From Candidatus Peregrinibacteria bacterium (lineage in GTDB: Bacteria; Patescibacteriota; Gracilibacteria; UBA1369; PNNO01): DNA of 7,900 nucleotides. The first letter of the stretch is position 1; each line of letters opens with the position of its first letter. Positions 1-7,055 of this stretch are shown in pieces. The position numbers and the translations under genes are program-made. Location: assembly GCA_030595015.1 (NCBI GenBank), contig JAUVDZ010000052.1, positions 1 through 7,900 of the forward strand. The letters are read 5' to 3'. Below the pieces are notes generated by a model. The model was given only the letters and a program-made list of their open reading frames with translations. It made no database searches and was not told the DNA's origin.

Positions 1-1386
1 GAATGGATTGAACATCTGGAAACTAAACGAACTGCTTTGAATAGCGCAATTGAAGCACTTTCTTTAACAAAGGGTGGAGATATTGAACGAATTAAAAGTT
101 CATTACTAGAAAGGCTTGAAAAAGTTGATAAAGTTTTGAGTGCACCAAAAGAAGATTTACATGGATTTTCACATGCGGAATATGCAAGCAGAGTAAACCA
201 GGTAATAACAAGTGCAGATGTAGAAAATGAAGGTTCAGAAGAAAATATCAAGGCTCAAATAAGCCAATTGCATGAAGATTTTGGGAGTTATGAGGAAGCT
301 TATAATGCTGGTACTGCCGCAGATTTGCAGAATTTACATAAACAGACAACTGAATTATCAGCAAGAAAAGAAAGATTAGAAAAAATCTTGAAAAAGTATG
401 AAGGCAAAACTGAGGGGGAAAGAAAACTTATTTTTAATATTGAAAGACTAATTGCTCAAATTGATTTGAATCTTAAAGATTTACAAAATAAGAATGTTGC
501 AAAAGGGAGGGCGGCACTACAGCGTGTTCAGATAGTCATGGCATCTTTGAAAGACAAATATCAGGAATATGCTGAACTTCGAGAAGTTCATCAGCATTAT
601 GTAATACTTGCTAAATCCGGAATTGATATTGATGAAGAGTCTAAGAAAAAGGCTCAAGAAACAGTAGAACAATTAGAATCAGCCTTACGGGAAGTTAAAG
701 AAGGATTAAAACAGATTATATCTCAACGGTTGTATGAAACTAATCATTATGAAGGTTACTGGGAAAGTATTTTACAACAGACATTTATTGGTGAATTTAA
801 AGAATGGACTTTGGAAACAGTAGAAGGTCTCGAAGAAGAATTCAATAAAAAAGTTCAAGCTGAGGAAAATATGACTTCTGAAGAAATATCAGAGTTGATA
901 AAGCATTATGATGGAGAAAAATCTCAATTTAAAGCAACAACTCCTAAAGAAGCAATTAAGATATTTAAGCAAAAAGGATGGAGCAAAATTGAGCCAAGCA
1001 TTGATAGATCAAAGTCGTTTATTCAGGAGAATCAAAAAAGATTAGATAATTTTAATGCAGAGTTGAAAAAATTAAGGCAATTAAAAGCTGAATCAAAAGG
1101 GATATTAGGTGATCGACAAAAAAAGAGAGAACTTGTTGAATTTCAAGCGGAAATATATCAGCATTATAACACCTCTGACATAAAAAGAAAAAGAGGTAGA
1201 ATAGTAGATTATGAAGATATATTAACAGCTGTAATAGAGAAATATGAAGAATATATACGCAATGCTTTTAAAAACATTGTTTTAAAGAACAAGTTTTTAA
1301 GTGCAGTGGAGGCTGAAGACGCAAAAAGGTTATTAGACGAATTACAATCATTAAAAGAAAAACTAGAAAAAGGAGATAAATCTTAA
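1..1386 (+). CDS. Large coiled-coil protein of unknown function (5' partial)
   Basis: The frame is open from base 1 and reads EWIEHLETKRTA before the TTG at 37, the first possible internal start. The real start is therefore probably upstream of the window, and 461 residues are visible. The protein is highly charged (Lys/Glu-rich), has no hydrophobic segment and no Cys, and is predicted mostly helical. Heptad-like stretches lie roughly at visible residues 109-172, 212-242, 337-372 and 437-458. Between them are more globular parts with aromatics, for example HYEGYWESILQQTF near residue 249 and YNTSDIKRKRGRIVDYEDI near 389. I see no nucleotide-binding, nuclease or SMC/Rad50 head motif in the visible part. 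It ends in TAA, overlapping the stop of the convergent membrane-protein gene by 4 bp. I do not recognise the family; a structural, scaffold or cytoskeleton-like role is only a guess from the coiled coils. That the gene is real is supported by its length and consistent codon use. Confidence 0.88.
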   Translation, partial: EWIEHLETKRTALNSAIEALSLTKGGDIERIKSSLLERLEKVDKVLSAPKEDLHGFSHAEYASRVNQVITSADVENEGSEENIKAQISQLHEDFGSYEEAYNAGTAADLQNLHKQTTELSARKERLEKILKKYEGKTEGERKLIFNIERLIAQIDLNLKDLQNKNVAKGRAALQRVQIVMASLKDKYQEYAELREVHQHYVILAKSGIDIDEESKKKAQETVEQLESALREVKEGLKQIISQRLYETNHYEGYWESILQQTFIGEFKEWTLETVEGLEEEFNKKVQAEENMTSEEISELIKHYDGEKSQFKATTPKEAIKIFKQKGWSKIEPSIDRSKSFIQENQKRLDNFNAELKKLRQLKAESKGILGDRQKKRELVEFQAEIYQHYNTSDIKRKRGRIVDYEDILTAVIEKYEEYIRNAFKNIVLKNKFLSAVEAEDAKRLLDELQSLKEKLEKGDKS

Positions 1387-2324
1387 ACCTCTTCCACTTT
1401 CTCACGAGCTGAAATCAGCTCCTGATCTGTGAAGTCTAAGAAAGTATATGTCCAGACAGCAACTGAAAATACGTGAACTACAGCTGCTAAATAAGATGCA
1501 AAAATTATAAATACAAAGCTTATTCCTGCTAAAATTATCAATCCATATTCAGGCAGATTAATTGATGCATAAAAAGCCAGACCAGTAATAATTACAGCCG
1601 GAATAACAATAACAAGCATCATTTGGATTAAAATTCGCGCAGCAATAATCAACATTAAAATCACAAGCATAAATGTTTGTTGAACATTTAAAATCACCAA
1701 AGTACAACTTTTAACAATTCCACTCATCACACCTTCTCCATCAATTACAATATAATATTCAGCAAAAGTGAACAGAATATGCAGGATCAAAGCAACGACT
1801 GCTATTACAATTAACACAGGCATTAAGCTATTAAATGCGTTAGGCCCAAAATTTCTAATTATGAAAGCAGCTTCAGCACTTATTGATACAAAACTGAAAG
1901 TTTTAATAATTAATGAATATTCAAATAATGGCAAAAACCTTAACATTCCAAATTTAATGCCTTCTCCAAGTCCGGTTTTTTGACCGTTTCGTCTTCTTGC
2001 AACCACTTGTATCATTGAAGCATCAGCCAAAGTTGGGAGTAGTAAGAAAAGAATTCCAATAATAGCTGCACCAATAATCAAAGGCACACTTATTTCAATA
2101 TTATTTTGAACAAAATTGAGAATATTTGTAATTAACTCATATGCAAAACTCTGCCCATGCCAATTAAAAAGCTCAGAAGTTCTAAAAGCCATTATCTGAT
2201 ATCCAAAATATAAAATTCCAATCAAAGTTGTCAGAATCGCAGGTACAAGGGCATACCACATAACCATCTTTTTGTTGCTCTGGGTGAATTGCCACGCCTC
2301 ATAAATGAGCTCTTTATACTTCAC
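1383..2324 (-). CDS. Multi-pass inner-membrane protein, unknown function
   Basis: The 313-residue product begins at a GTG codon (2324-2322) preceded in frame by a TAA four codons upstream, so no earlier start is available. Hydrophobic segments lie at about residues 21-43, 79-100, 130-150, 167-190, 213-252 (long enough for two) and 261-292, giving six or seven membrane helices. A basic cluster VARRRNGQKTGLGEGIKF (about 108-125) sits between helices 2 and 3 and is probably cytoplasmic by the positive-inside rule. The N-terminal KYKELIYEAWQFTQSNKK is a soluble amphipathic start. The C-terminus is charged and short. There are no transporter signatures, catalytic residues or cofactor motifs. The overall look (amphipathic N-terminus followed by paired helices with G/P-rich turns) resembles uncharacterised bacterial membrane families, but I cannot name one. 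It is transcribed away from corA across a 134-bp divergent gap, and no Shine-Dalgarno is visible. Confidence 0.85.
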   Translation of the reverse strand: MKYKELIYEAWQFTQSNKKMVMWYALVPAILTTLIGILYFGYQIMAFRTSELFNWHGQSFAYELITNILNFVQNNIEISVPLIIGAAIIGILFLLLPTLADASMIQVVARRRNGQKTGLGEGIKFGMLRFLPLFEYSLIIKTFSFVSISAEAAFIIRNFGPNAFNSLMPVLIVIAVVALILHILFTFAEYYIVIDGEGVMSGIVKSCTLVILNVQQTFMLVILMLIIAARILIQMMLVIVIPAVIITGLAFYASINLPEYGLIILAGISFVFIIFASYLAAVVHVFSVAVWTYTFLDFTDQELISAREKVEEV

Positions 2325-2349
2325 AGTGTGATTTTAAGACTTCTGGTAC

Positions 2350-2358
2350 ATTTTAGCA
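2350..2358 (-). promoter_or_regulatory. Extended -10 promoter for the membrane-protein gene
   Basis: Read on the minus strand, TGCTAAAAT (2358-2350) is an extended -10 element (TGn plus TAAAAT, 5 of 6 to consensus). It would start transcription near 2343, giving a leader of about 18 nt before the GTG. The -35 region at 16-18 bp spacing (for example GTGCTC) is poor, which is usual when TGn is present. Position and match support it; no expression data. Confidence 0.5.
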
Positions 2359-2385
2359 GAGTAAAGGTTCATGAGCACTATCATT

Positions 2386-2400
2386 TTGATATCGCATCAA
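2386..2400. repeat. Short inverted repeat just upstream of the corA -35 box
   Basis: TTGAT-ATCGC-ATCAA is a perfect 5-bp inverted repeat ending one base before the corA -35 hexamer. The position would suit a regulator site, but the arms are short and this could be chance in AT-rich DNA. Confidence 0.25.
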
Positions 2401-2401
2401 C

Positions 2402-2430
2402 TTGACACCAAATCTCATTCCAAGTAATCT
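2402..2430 (+). promoter_or_regulatory. Sigma70-type promoter of corA
   Basis: A perfect -35 TTGACA (2402-2407) is followed after 17 bp by TAATCT (2425-2430), which keeps the three most conserved -10 bases (T1, A2, T6). Transcription would begin near 2437, about 22 nt before the ATG at 2459. The TTG inside this -35 box also happens to be the most upstream start-like codon of the corA frame. Its promoter role argues against translation starting there. Confidence 0.6.
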
Positions 2431-2458
2431 AAGCAAGAAGTCAATTAATGTCTTAATA

Positions 2459-3391
2459 ATGGTGAAAAAGCACGATCAGGCAAATTCGATTACCTTTGAA
2501 GGTCTTACTTGGGAAAACATTTTAAGACCGACTGAAAAAACAACTGAAAGGTTGGGAAAAAAACATAAATTCCATCATCTTGATCTTGAAGATTGTCTTT
2601 CAAAAATCCAGAGACCAAAAATTGATGAATACGATAAATATCTCTTTATTGTTTTGCATTTCCCATATTATGATAAAACAACTGACAGCATTAAACAGGA
2701 TGAAGTTGATATCTTTGTTGGTGGCAATTTTTTGATTACACTAAGCCCTGGAAACAAGGTTTTAAATAAACTTTTTGATAATGTAAGGCGTCGAATAACC
2801 CTCAAGAAAAAGTACATGGGTACAACTTCCGGTTATCTTTTGTATCATATTATTGATGAAATGTTTGGTGAGTGTTTTCCATTAATTGATAATCTGTCTG
2901 ACGAGATAGATGAGTTGGAAAAAGGAGTATTTGAGTTAGAAAAACCGCGGGATATGCTTAAAGAAATTCTTTCAACTAAAAAAGATATTATTAACTATCG
3001 TCGCATTATCATCCCTCAAAGAACCATGATTGCGCAGTTAGAACACAAAAATAAGAAGTTTCTTCCTGAGAATTTAGATGTATATTTTGATGATGTGGTT
3101 GATAAAGTTGAGAAAATTTTCAATAACCTCGAGACTCTTTGGGATATTGTGACTTCGCTTCATGAAACAAATGAGTCAATTCTTTCGCATAATACGAACA
3201 ACATAATTAAGATCCTTACGATCTTTAGTGTGGTAATGCTTCCTTTAACATTTGTTACCGGCCTTTATGGAATGAATGTAGCTGGACTCCCTGGAGCTGA
3301 ACAACCTTTAGCTTTTGTTATGATCGCCGGAATTCTTATTAGTATTGTTTTTGCGATGCTTGTCTTTTTTAGAATTAAACGTTGGATTTGA
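2459..3391 (+). CDS. corA: CorA-family divalent metal cation transporter
   Basis: This is a pentameric inner-membrane channel of the CorA (2-TM-GxN) family, which takes up Mg2+ or Co2+ down the membrane potential. I chose ATG 2459 (310 residues), close to the usual family length. The frame also extends upstream to a TTG at 2402, but that codon lies in the -35 box. Residues 1-240 form the cytoplasmic alpha/beta funnel, including HLDLEDCLSKIQRPKIDEY (40-58) and the long stalk helix with FGECFPLIDNLSDEIDELE (136-154). Helix 1 spans about 250-270 and ends in the hallmark YGMN (270-273), the selectivity filter. The periplasmic loop AGLPGAEQP has a Glu (281) where CorA proteins usually carry the acidic MPEL-type loop. 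Helix 2 spans about 284-304, followed by the basic tail RIKRWI. Substrate cannot be decided from sequence; ZntB-like Zn2+ transport is the alternative. No Shine-Dalgarno precedes the ATG. The last 84 bp overlap an opposing small gene. Confidence 0.93.
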   Translation: MVKKHDQANSITFEGLTWENILRPTEKTTERLGKKHKFHHLDLEDCLSKIQRPKIDEYDKYLFIVLHFPYYDKTTDSIKQDEVDIFVGGNFLITLSPGNKVLNKLFDNVRRRITLKKKYMGTTSGYLLYHIIDEMFGECFPLIDNLSDEIDELEKGVFELEKPRDMLKEILSTKKDIINYRRIIIPQRTMIAQLEHKNKKFLPENLDVYFDDVVDKVEKIFNNLETLWDIVTSLHETNESILSHNTNNIIKILTIFSVVMLPLTFVTGLYGMNVAGLPGAEQPLAFVMIAGILISIVFAMLVFFRIKRWI

Positions 3392-3697
3392 ATTTCGCGA
3401 TTCTTTTTGCATTTCTTTTTCCATTTCTTTTTCCATAAGGAAAAACTTTTTTTGCTGTAGTTTTGATGTGATTGATTGAAGGTCTGTAATAAGGGTCTGG
3501 ATTTCTTTATATGAATATTTGCGTTCTTTTCTAATGAAATTGAGTAACATGTAGCTAACCCGTTGGAATAATCGATATGAAATATTTGGGTGTTTTGATT
3601 TTTTAGAAGGATGATTACCTAAAAACTTCGCGCTTATATGCGTTTTTTTGCGAGGTTCACTTGCCGGTGCTTCTTGTGGAATCGGCTTCCAATTCAT
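3308..3697 (-). CDS. Small basic hypothetical protein downstream of amidase
   Basis: The 129-residue frame starts at an ATG 4 bp after the amidase stop codon, so it is probably cotranscribed with it. Residues 1-35 are Pro/Lys-rich and look disordered. Residues 38-82 (from ISYRLFQRVSYMLLNFIRKE to LQSITSKLQ) read like a compact helical domain with alternating hydrophobic and charged residues. A short repeat MEKEMEKEMQKE follows at about 87-98, and the tail is very Lys/Asn-rich. There is no signal peptide, membrane helix or known motif. The final 84 bp are antisense to the corA end, and that Lys/Asn tail may simply be what the opposite strand happens to encode. If this gene is rejected, 3392-3701 is a 310-bp gap with no other content. 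Tight spacing to the amidase and protein-like composition of the first 100 residues favour a real gene. Function unknown. Confidence 0.55.
   Translation of the reverse strand: MNWKPIPQEAPASEPRKKTHISAKFLGNHPSKKSKHPNISYRLFQRVSYMLLNFIRKERKYSYKEIQTLITDLQSITSKLQQKKFFLMEKEMEKEMQKESRNSNPTFNSKKDKHRKNNTNKNSGDHNKS
3390..3408 (+). terminator. Weak possible intrinsic terminator of corA
   Basis: GAATT-TCGC-GATTC followed by TTTTT begins within the corA stop codon. The stem is five pairs, one of them T-G, and low in G+C, so it would be unstable. It is the only hairpin-plus-T-run found near the corA end. It also lies inside the opposing small gene. Confidence 0.25.
3398..3433. repeat. 12-bp tandem repeat inside the small gene
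   Basis: Two perfect copies of CATTTCTTTTTC (3410-3421 and 3422-3433) are preceded by one degenerate copy, CGATTCTTTTTG (3398-3409). On the minus strand they encode the Met-Glu-Lys-Glu repeats of the small protein. The unit is a multiple of three, so copy-number changes would keep the reading frame. Confidence 0.7.
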
Positions 3698-3701
3698 ATC
3701 T

Positions 3702-5675
3702 TTAGGATTTAACGTTAATGGTTAGTTTCATTTTATCTCCGGTGAGCCATGCGATTCTTTCAACAACTGGTTCAAAGAATTCAATATATTTGCCTGGTTT
3801 TGCCGGAGCAGTGAGATTGAATATAAAGTGTCCAACTTCTCCTGGTTCAACTACAGATTCCTGTAGATAACCAAGTCTTGTTGATTTAGAAAATTGACTA
3901 ATTCTGTCTTGAGGACTTGCTGTGCCTAAAGAGATTCGGTTTTCTCCGTAATTTTTCCATTTCACATTTCCTGTATTTTTGATTACTGCCTGCGCCATAA
4001 CTTTTTCACCGGTTTTCACATTTGCATCTGAAAGTTTCAAATATTTAAATTCATAAGCGAGTTGTGGTTTTTCAACGATCGTTGGAATGAATATTCCATC
4101 CTCGGTTTTTGTTGTTCCATTGAAGTTTGGCTGAAGAGGAATGTAATAAAATCCACCTTCCATTTTACTTATAATCTCGATTTTGAAGGTTCCTGTTTCG
4201 CCGGGTTTAACCTGTGCCTGACTCATTCCTGAGCCAGTAACACTTAAGCCATTTTCAACGATTCTGTTTTTGTTGAAAAGTAGACGGGTTTTGTTATTCC
4301 ATGTACTTGAACCAGTATTTTTAAGTTTAACTGTGTATGTAATTTTCTTTTCTGGTTGTATTTTGATTTCATCTAAAATTGGTAAATATTCAAATGCAAA
4401 TTGTTTTTGTGAAGAATTTGGTTTTGAATTGTAATCCTGAGATCCGTTTAGTTTTGCAACATTATTACGGATTGAAGGTAATAGTTTATTGAGGTTTTCT
4501 CCAGGACATGAAGTATTCATTACATCTCTATGTCCCATTACGTTTGGTAGTTTTTCACCTCTAAAATATGATTCTCCTTTTGGATCAATACTATGCATTT
4601 GTGTTTTTTCTGAAATAAGATTTTCAAGGGCAGTTTTTGTTGCACTATTGAGTTGATTTTCGTCAAAATTACCTAGTACAGCAATTCCGATTGATCCTCG
4701 ATTTCCTGCACCAGCATGTGCACCAACAACTCCATCTCCACCAAATCTACCTTCATAAATATTACCGTCTTCATCAATTATGTAGTTATATCCGATATCA
4801 CCCCAACCTTTTGCGATTGTATGATAATAATAAATATCACGAATAGCTTTTTTAGGATCATCTAAGTCTTTTGTAGTCGCAGTATGATGAATAATAATCT
4901 TACTTATATTTTCAGGATATTGAAGGGGCCAGGTTAATAATTGACCTTTTTTATTATTTTCAATAACTTTTTTAAGCTTTAATTCATTTGCAAATCTAAT
5001 ATAAAAATCTGAAGCCAGAGTAACTAAAACCGGTTCAGGATTTTCATCTGTATAAAGTCTTAAATCTTCATTTGCATACCATTCATTCCGAGCAATTATA
5101 TTCTGTAGATTTCGACTTTTAACGTTGATTGTTTGAGTAGCTGGCCTTTTGCTACTGGGTTTATATGATGGCATTGATTTAACAACTGGATCATCATTTG
5201 CATTAATATAAGTAAATTCAATATTTTTAACTTCAGGGCTAACCATATTGCTTTCAGAACTAAGAGCAACCTGATATTGAAAGGATTCAACAGGATTTGT
5301 AGTAATAATTGCAAAAGCTTCTTCTTCAAATACTTCCATTTCTACATCATTGAAATTTCCCCACGTGAGTCCATCAAAAAACCTGACAGACATATCAATA
5401 TTTGTTCCTTCAGGCGTCTTTTGATTCCATGTCATTCCAAGACCCGTAAAAGGGAAGTCAGCCACTTTTACATCTGAAAGAAAGGTATATTCAGTATCTT
5501 TATATAAAGGTTTCACACCATCAAGACTAGCTGAAAGGTGCTTCTCTAAGCTTAAAGTTACGTCTTCATTAATATGCTCTAACAGTTTATATTCTGCCGG
5601 CATATTAAGTGCAGTGAGCGATAATACGATTGATAAGCCAAATAGTATAATTGCGAGTCTGATTTTTGTGTACAT
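3702..5675 (-). CDS. PGRP/amidase_2-type N-acetylmuramoyl-L-alanine amidase with Ig-like modules
   Basis: This is a predicted zinc hydrolase that cuts the amide between MurNAc and the stem peptide, acting outside the membrane. Domain order in 657 residues: signal peptide or anchor at about 5-23 (IRLAIILFGLSIVLSLTAL); a beta-rich domain at about 60-158 with MTWNQ and FDGLTWGNF; a linker at about 160-250; the amidase at about 256-405; and two Ig-like modules at about 425-535 and 538-657. Catalytic residues match the T7 lysozyme/PGRP fold. Zinc ligands are probably H263 (in IIHHTAT), H382 and C390 (GHRDVMNTSCPG), with Y296 in GYNYII. T388 takes the place of T7 Lys128, as in amidase-active animal PGRPs. 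Each Ig module contains an NTG-x(3)-W motif (NTGSSTW, NTGNVKW) and a PGE-x-G turn, as in NBR1-like FW domains. All key residues are present, so it should be active. It leads a probable two-gene operon; no Shine-Dalgarno is seen. Confidence 0.92.
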   Translation of the reverse strand: MYTKIRLAIILFGLSIVLSLTALNMPAEYKLLEHINEDVTLSLEKHLSASLDGVKPLYKDTEYTFLSDVKVADFPFTGLGMTWNQKTPEGTNIDMSVRFFDGLTWGNFNDVEMEVFEEEAFAIITTNPVESFQYQVALSSESNMVSPEVKNIEFTYINANDDPVVKSMPSYKPSSKRPATQTINVKSRNLQNIIARNEWYANEDLRLYTDENPEPVLVTLASDFYIRFANELKLKKVIENNKKGQLLTWPLQYPENISKIIIHHTATTKDLDDPKKAIRDIYYYHTIAKGWGDIGYNYIIDEDGNIYEGRFGGDGVVGAHAGAGNRGSIGIAVLGNFDENQLNSATKTALENLISEKTQMHSIDPKGESYFRGEKLPNVMGHRDVMNTSCPGENLNKLLPSIRNNVAKLNGSQDYNSKPNSSQKQFAFEYLPILDEIKIQPEKKITYTVKLKNTGSSTWNNKTRLLFNKNRIVENGLSVTGSGMSQAQVKPGETGTFKIEIISKMEGGFYYIPLQPNFNGTTKTEDGIFIPTIVEKPQLAYEFKYLKLSDANVKTGEKVMAQAVIKNTGNVKWKNYGENRISLGTASPQDRISQFSKSTRLGYLQESVVEPGEVGHFIFNLTAPAKPGKYIEFFEPVVERIAWLTGDKMKLTINVKS

Positions 5676-5707
5676 ATTTGTTTGTGTATTTGTTTAGTTT
5701 TCCTTAT

Positions 5708-5736
5708 ATTCTAGCAAAAAAACGGACTTTTATCAA
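5708..5736 (-). promoter_or_regulatory. Promoter of the amidase operon
   Basis: On the minus strand, TTGATA (5736-5731, 5 of 6) is followed after 17 bp by TAGAAT (5713-5708, 5 of 6). A TG one base upstream of the -10 makes it an extended -10. Transcription would start near 5701, about 25 nt before the amidase ATG. This is the best-matching promoter in the window. Confidence 0.65.
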
Positions 5737-5741
5737 TCCCG

Positions 5742-5758
5742 GATATTAAGAAGATATT
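5742..5758. repeat. Direct repeat GATATT at 11-bp spacing between divergent promoters
   Basis: GATATT occurs at 5742-5747 and again at 5753-5758, one helical turn apart. It sits between the amidase promoter and the -35 box of the rightward gene, overlapping the latter by two bases. This could be a binding site on one DNA face, or chance in AT-rich sequence. Confidence 0.25.
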
Positions 5759-5785
5759 GACACTTAATGTTTTTATACATACACT
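5757..5785 (+). promoter_or_regulatory. Promoter of the duplicated-domain hypothetical gene
   Basis: A perfect -35 TTGACA (5757-5762) is followed after 17 bp by TACACT (5780-5785; 4 of 6, with the key T1, A2 and T6). The predicted start near 5792 gives a leader of about 20 nt. AGGA at 5806-5809 is only 3 nt from the ATG at 5813, so it is at best a weak ribosome-binding site. Confidence 0.6.
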
Positions 5786-5812
5786 ACAAACGAAATATTC
5801 CCTCTAGGACTA

Positions 5813-7051
5813 ATGATTTATAATTTAAAGTATAAAAAGCAAAATCAGCTTGGCAAAGTTCTTCTTGAAAAAGAAGGTGAAATTGTCATAAATATTGATG
5901 AATTCCAGTTAAAAGGGAAGGGTGCTTCTGATATTGGTGAGAAAATTCAGTTCAGCAATATTAAAGAATGGCGAGTTAGAGACAATTATGTGACTTTTAC
6001 TACAATTCAGAAAGAAAAATATACTCTGAATAATTTGGGTAATATCTTTAACGATTTTTTACATGATTTTGTTTCAGCTCGAAATGATTTTTTGATGAAA
6101 GCTTTATTTATGACTGATGGGGAATTTGTAGCAGAATTTGATGCAGATTATGAAATTTTTAGTAAATATGAAAAAAGTTTAAGTAGAGGAGGCGCAAAAC
6201 TGAAATTATATGAACGAAGCATTGTGATTGTTCCTTTTGAACGGGATGCATTTAGTATTTCTTTGAATTTTCTTAAAAAAATTGATATTGATGAGGAATT
6301 TTACGAAATCCATTTACAGTTAGATCAGGGATTTGTGATCCATTTTAAAAAACTCGGAACTAATTTTGAGGAATTTAATTCTCAAATGGAACAACTTCAA
6401 CAAAGAATGTATCAAGACACGATTGATAAATTAAAAGATATCCTTTTAGACTATGATTCTTCAACTTTGATTAAATTAGGATATGAAATGAAGCGTGGGA
6501 AAGCTGTTAATACAAAGAAAATCACCAAAATTAACAAAGAGTTATTGGATTCAATGCAGCAGATAGTGATTCATGATGATCTAGCCAAAAAGCATTTTGA
6601 ATATTTTAAAAAATTAGCAGATCCGGAACACATTTACTTCGGAATCTCGCCGGAACCGCCAAAACATCAACCAAAAGAAATGAACTGCCCATATTCAACG
6701 TGGTATTTCATGGGAATCCCTGACAAAAATATTGTAATTGCCGAAATCACAAACGGAGGATACAGAGGAGTTTATTTATTTAAAATAATCATGGAAAAAG
6801 GTGAACCAAAAGAGAAGGTTGAAGAAAAATTACTCGAAGTAAATCAGGCATTATTGAAAATGAAATTCGTTACAACCGCATTCTACAAAGATAAACGTGA
6901 ATTGCGCCGAAGTATTTATCGCTTTGCTTTGCGAAAATTACCCTACTTACGATTATTGCGCCGTTCATACGTTGGCCGTTTAACTCCATTCAACGAGATC
7001 GATTGGGATAAAAGGATTAGTGATATTTTTAAGAAGGCGGAGTTGAAGTAA
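5813..7051 (+). CDS. Hypothetical protein with apparent duplicated PH-like domain
   Basis: The 412-residue protein has no signal peptide or membrane helix, so it is probably cytosolic. Two regions look homologous: about 15-90, ending in YTLNNLGNIFNDFLHDFVSAR, and about 127-200, ending in VIHFKKLGTNFEEFNSQMEQ. Each runs as several short beta strands followed by LG-x(2)-F-(N/E)-(D/E)-F and an amphipathic helix, the strand-plus-capping-helix plan of PH-like folds. A helical region follows (200-268), then a conserved-looking beta/alpha segment at about 293-350 (YSTWYFMGIPDKNIVIAEIT). The C-terminus has an Arg-rich amphipathic stretch (362-389, for example RSIYRFALRKLPYLRLLRRS) that could contact membrane or nucleic acid. 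There are no catalytic motifs and a single Cys. I do not recognise the family; the PH-like assignment is inferred from pattern only. The gene diverges from the amidase over 137 bp and has its own promoter. No terminator is visible before the thioredoxin gene, 65 bp downstream. Confidence 0.88.
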   Translation: MIYNLKYKKQNQLGKVLLEKEGEIVINIDEFQLKGKGASDIGEKIQFSNIKEWRVRDNYVTFTTIQKEKYTLNNLGNIFNDFLHDFVSARNDFLMKALFMTDGEFVAEFDADYEIFSKYEKSLSRGGAKLKLYERSIVIVPFERDAFSISLNFLKKIDIDEEFYEIHLQLDQGFVIHFKKLGTNFEEFNSQMEQLQQRMYQDTIDKLKDILLDYDSSTLIKLGYEMKRGKAVNTKKITKINKELLDSMQQIVIHDDLAKKHFEYFKKLADPEHIYFGISPEPPKHQPKEMNCPYSTWYFMGIPDKNIVIAEITNGGYRGVYLFKIIMEKGEPKEKVEEKLLEVNQALLKMKFVTTAFYKDKRELRRSIYRFALRKLPYLRLLRRSYVGRLTPFNEIDWDKRISDIFKKAELK

Positions 7052-7055
7052 AACT

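Noticed and set aside
1768..1983. 71-codon open frame on the + strand
   Set aside because: It lies wholly antisense within the membrane-protein gene; its composition mirrors the hydrophobic codons opposite, and it has no promoter.
3627..3656. Possible terminator hairpin with a run of seven T (CTTCGC ... GCGAGG around GCGTTTTTTT)
   Set aside because: The arms are far apart and include a wobble pair, the T-run lies inside the loop, and the site is within the small gene's N-terminal coding region.
5096..5329. 77-codon open frame on the - strand, Leu-rich
   Set aside because: It is a shifted frame inside the amidase gene; the low-complexity Leu/Ile composition is a frame artefact.
5277..5477. 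66-codon open frame on the + strand
   Set aside because: It is antisense within the amidase gene with no supporting signals.
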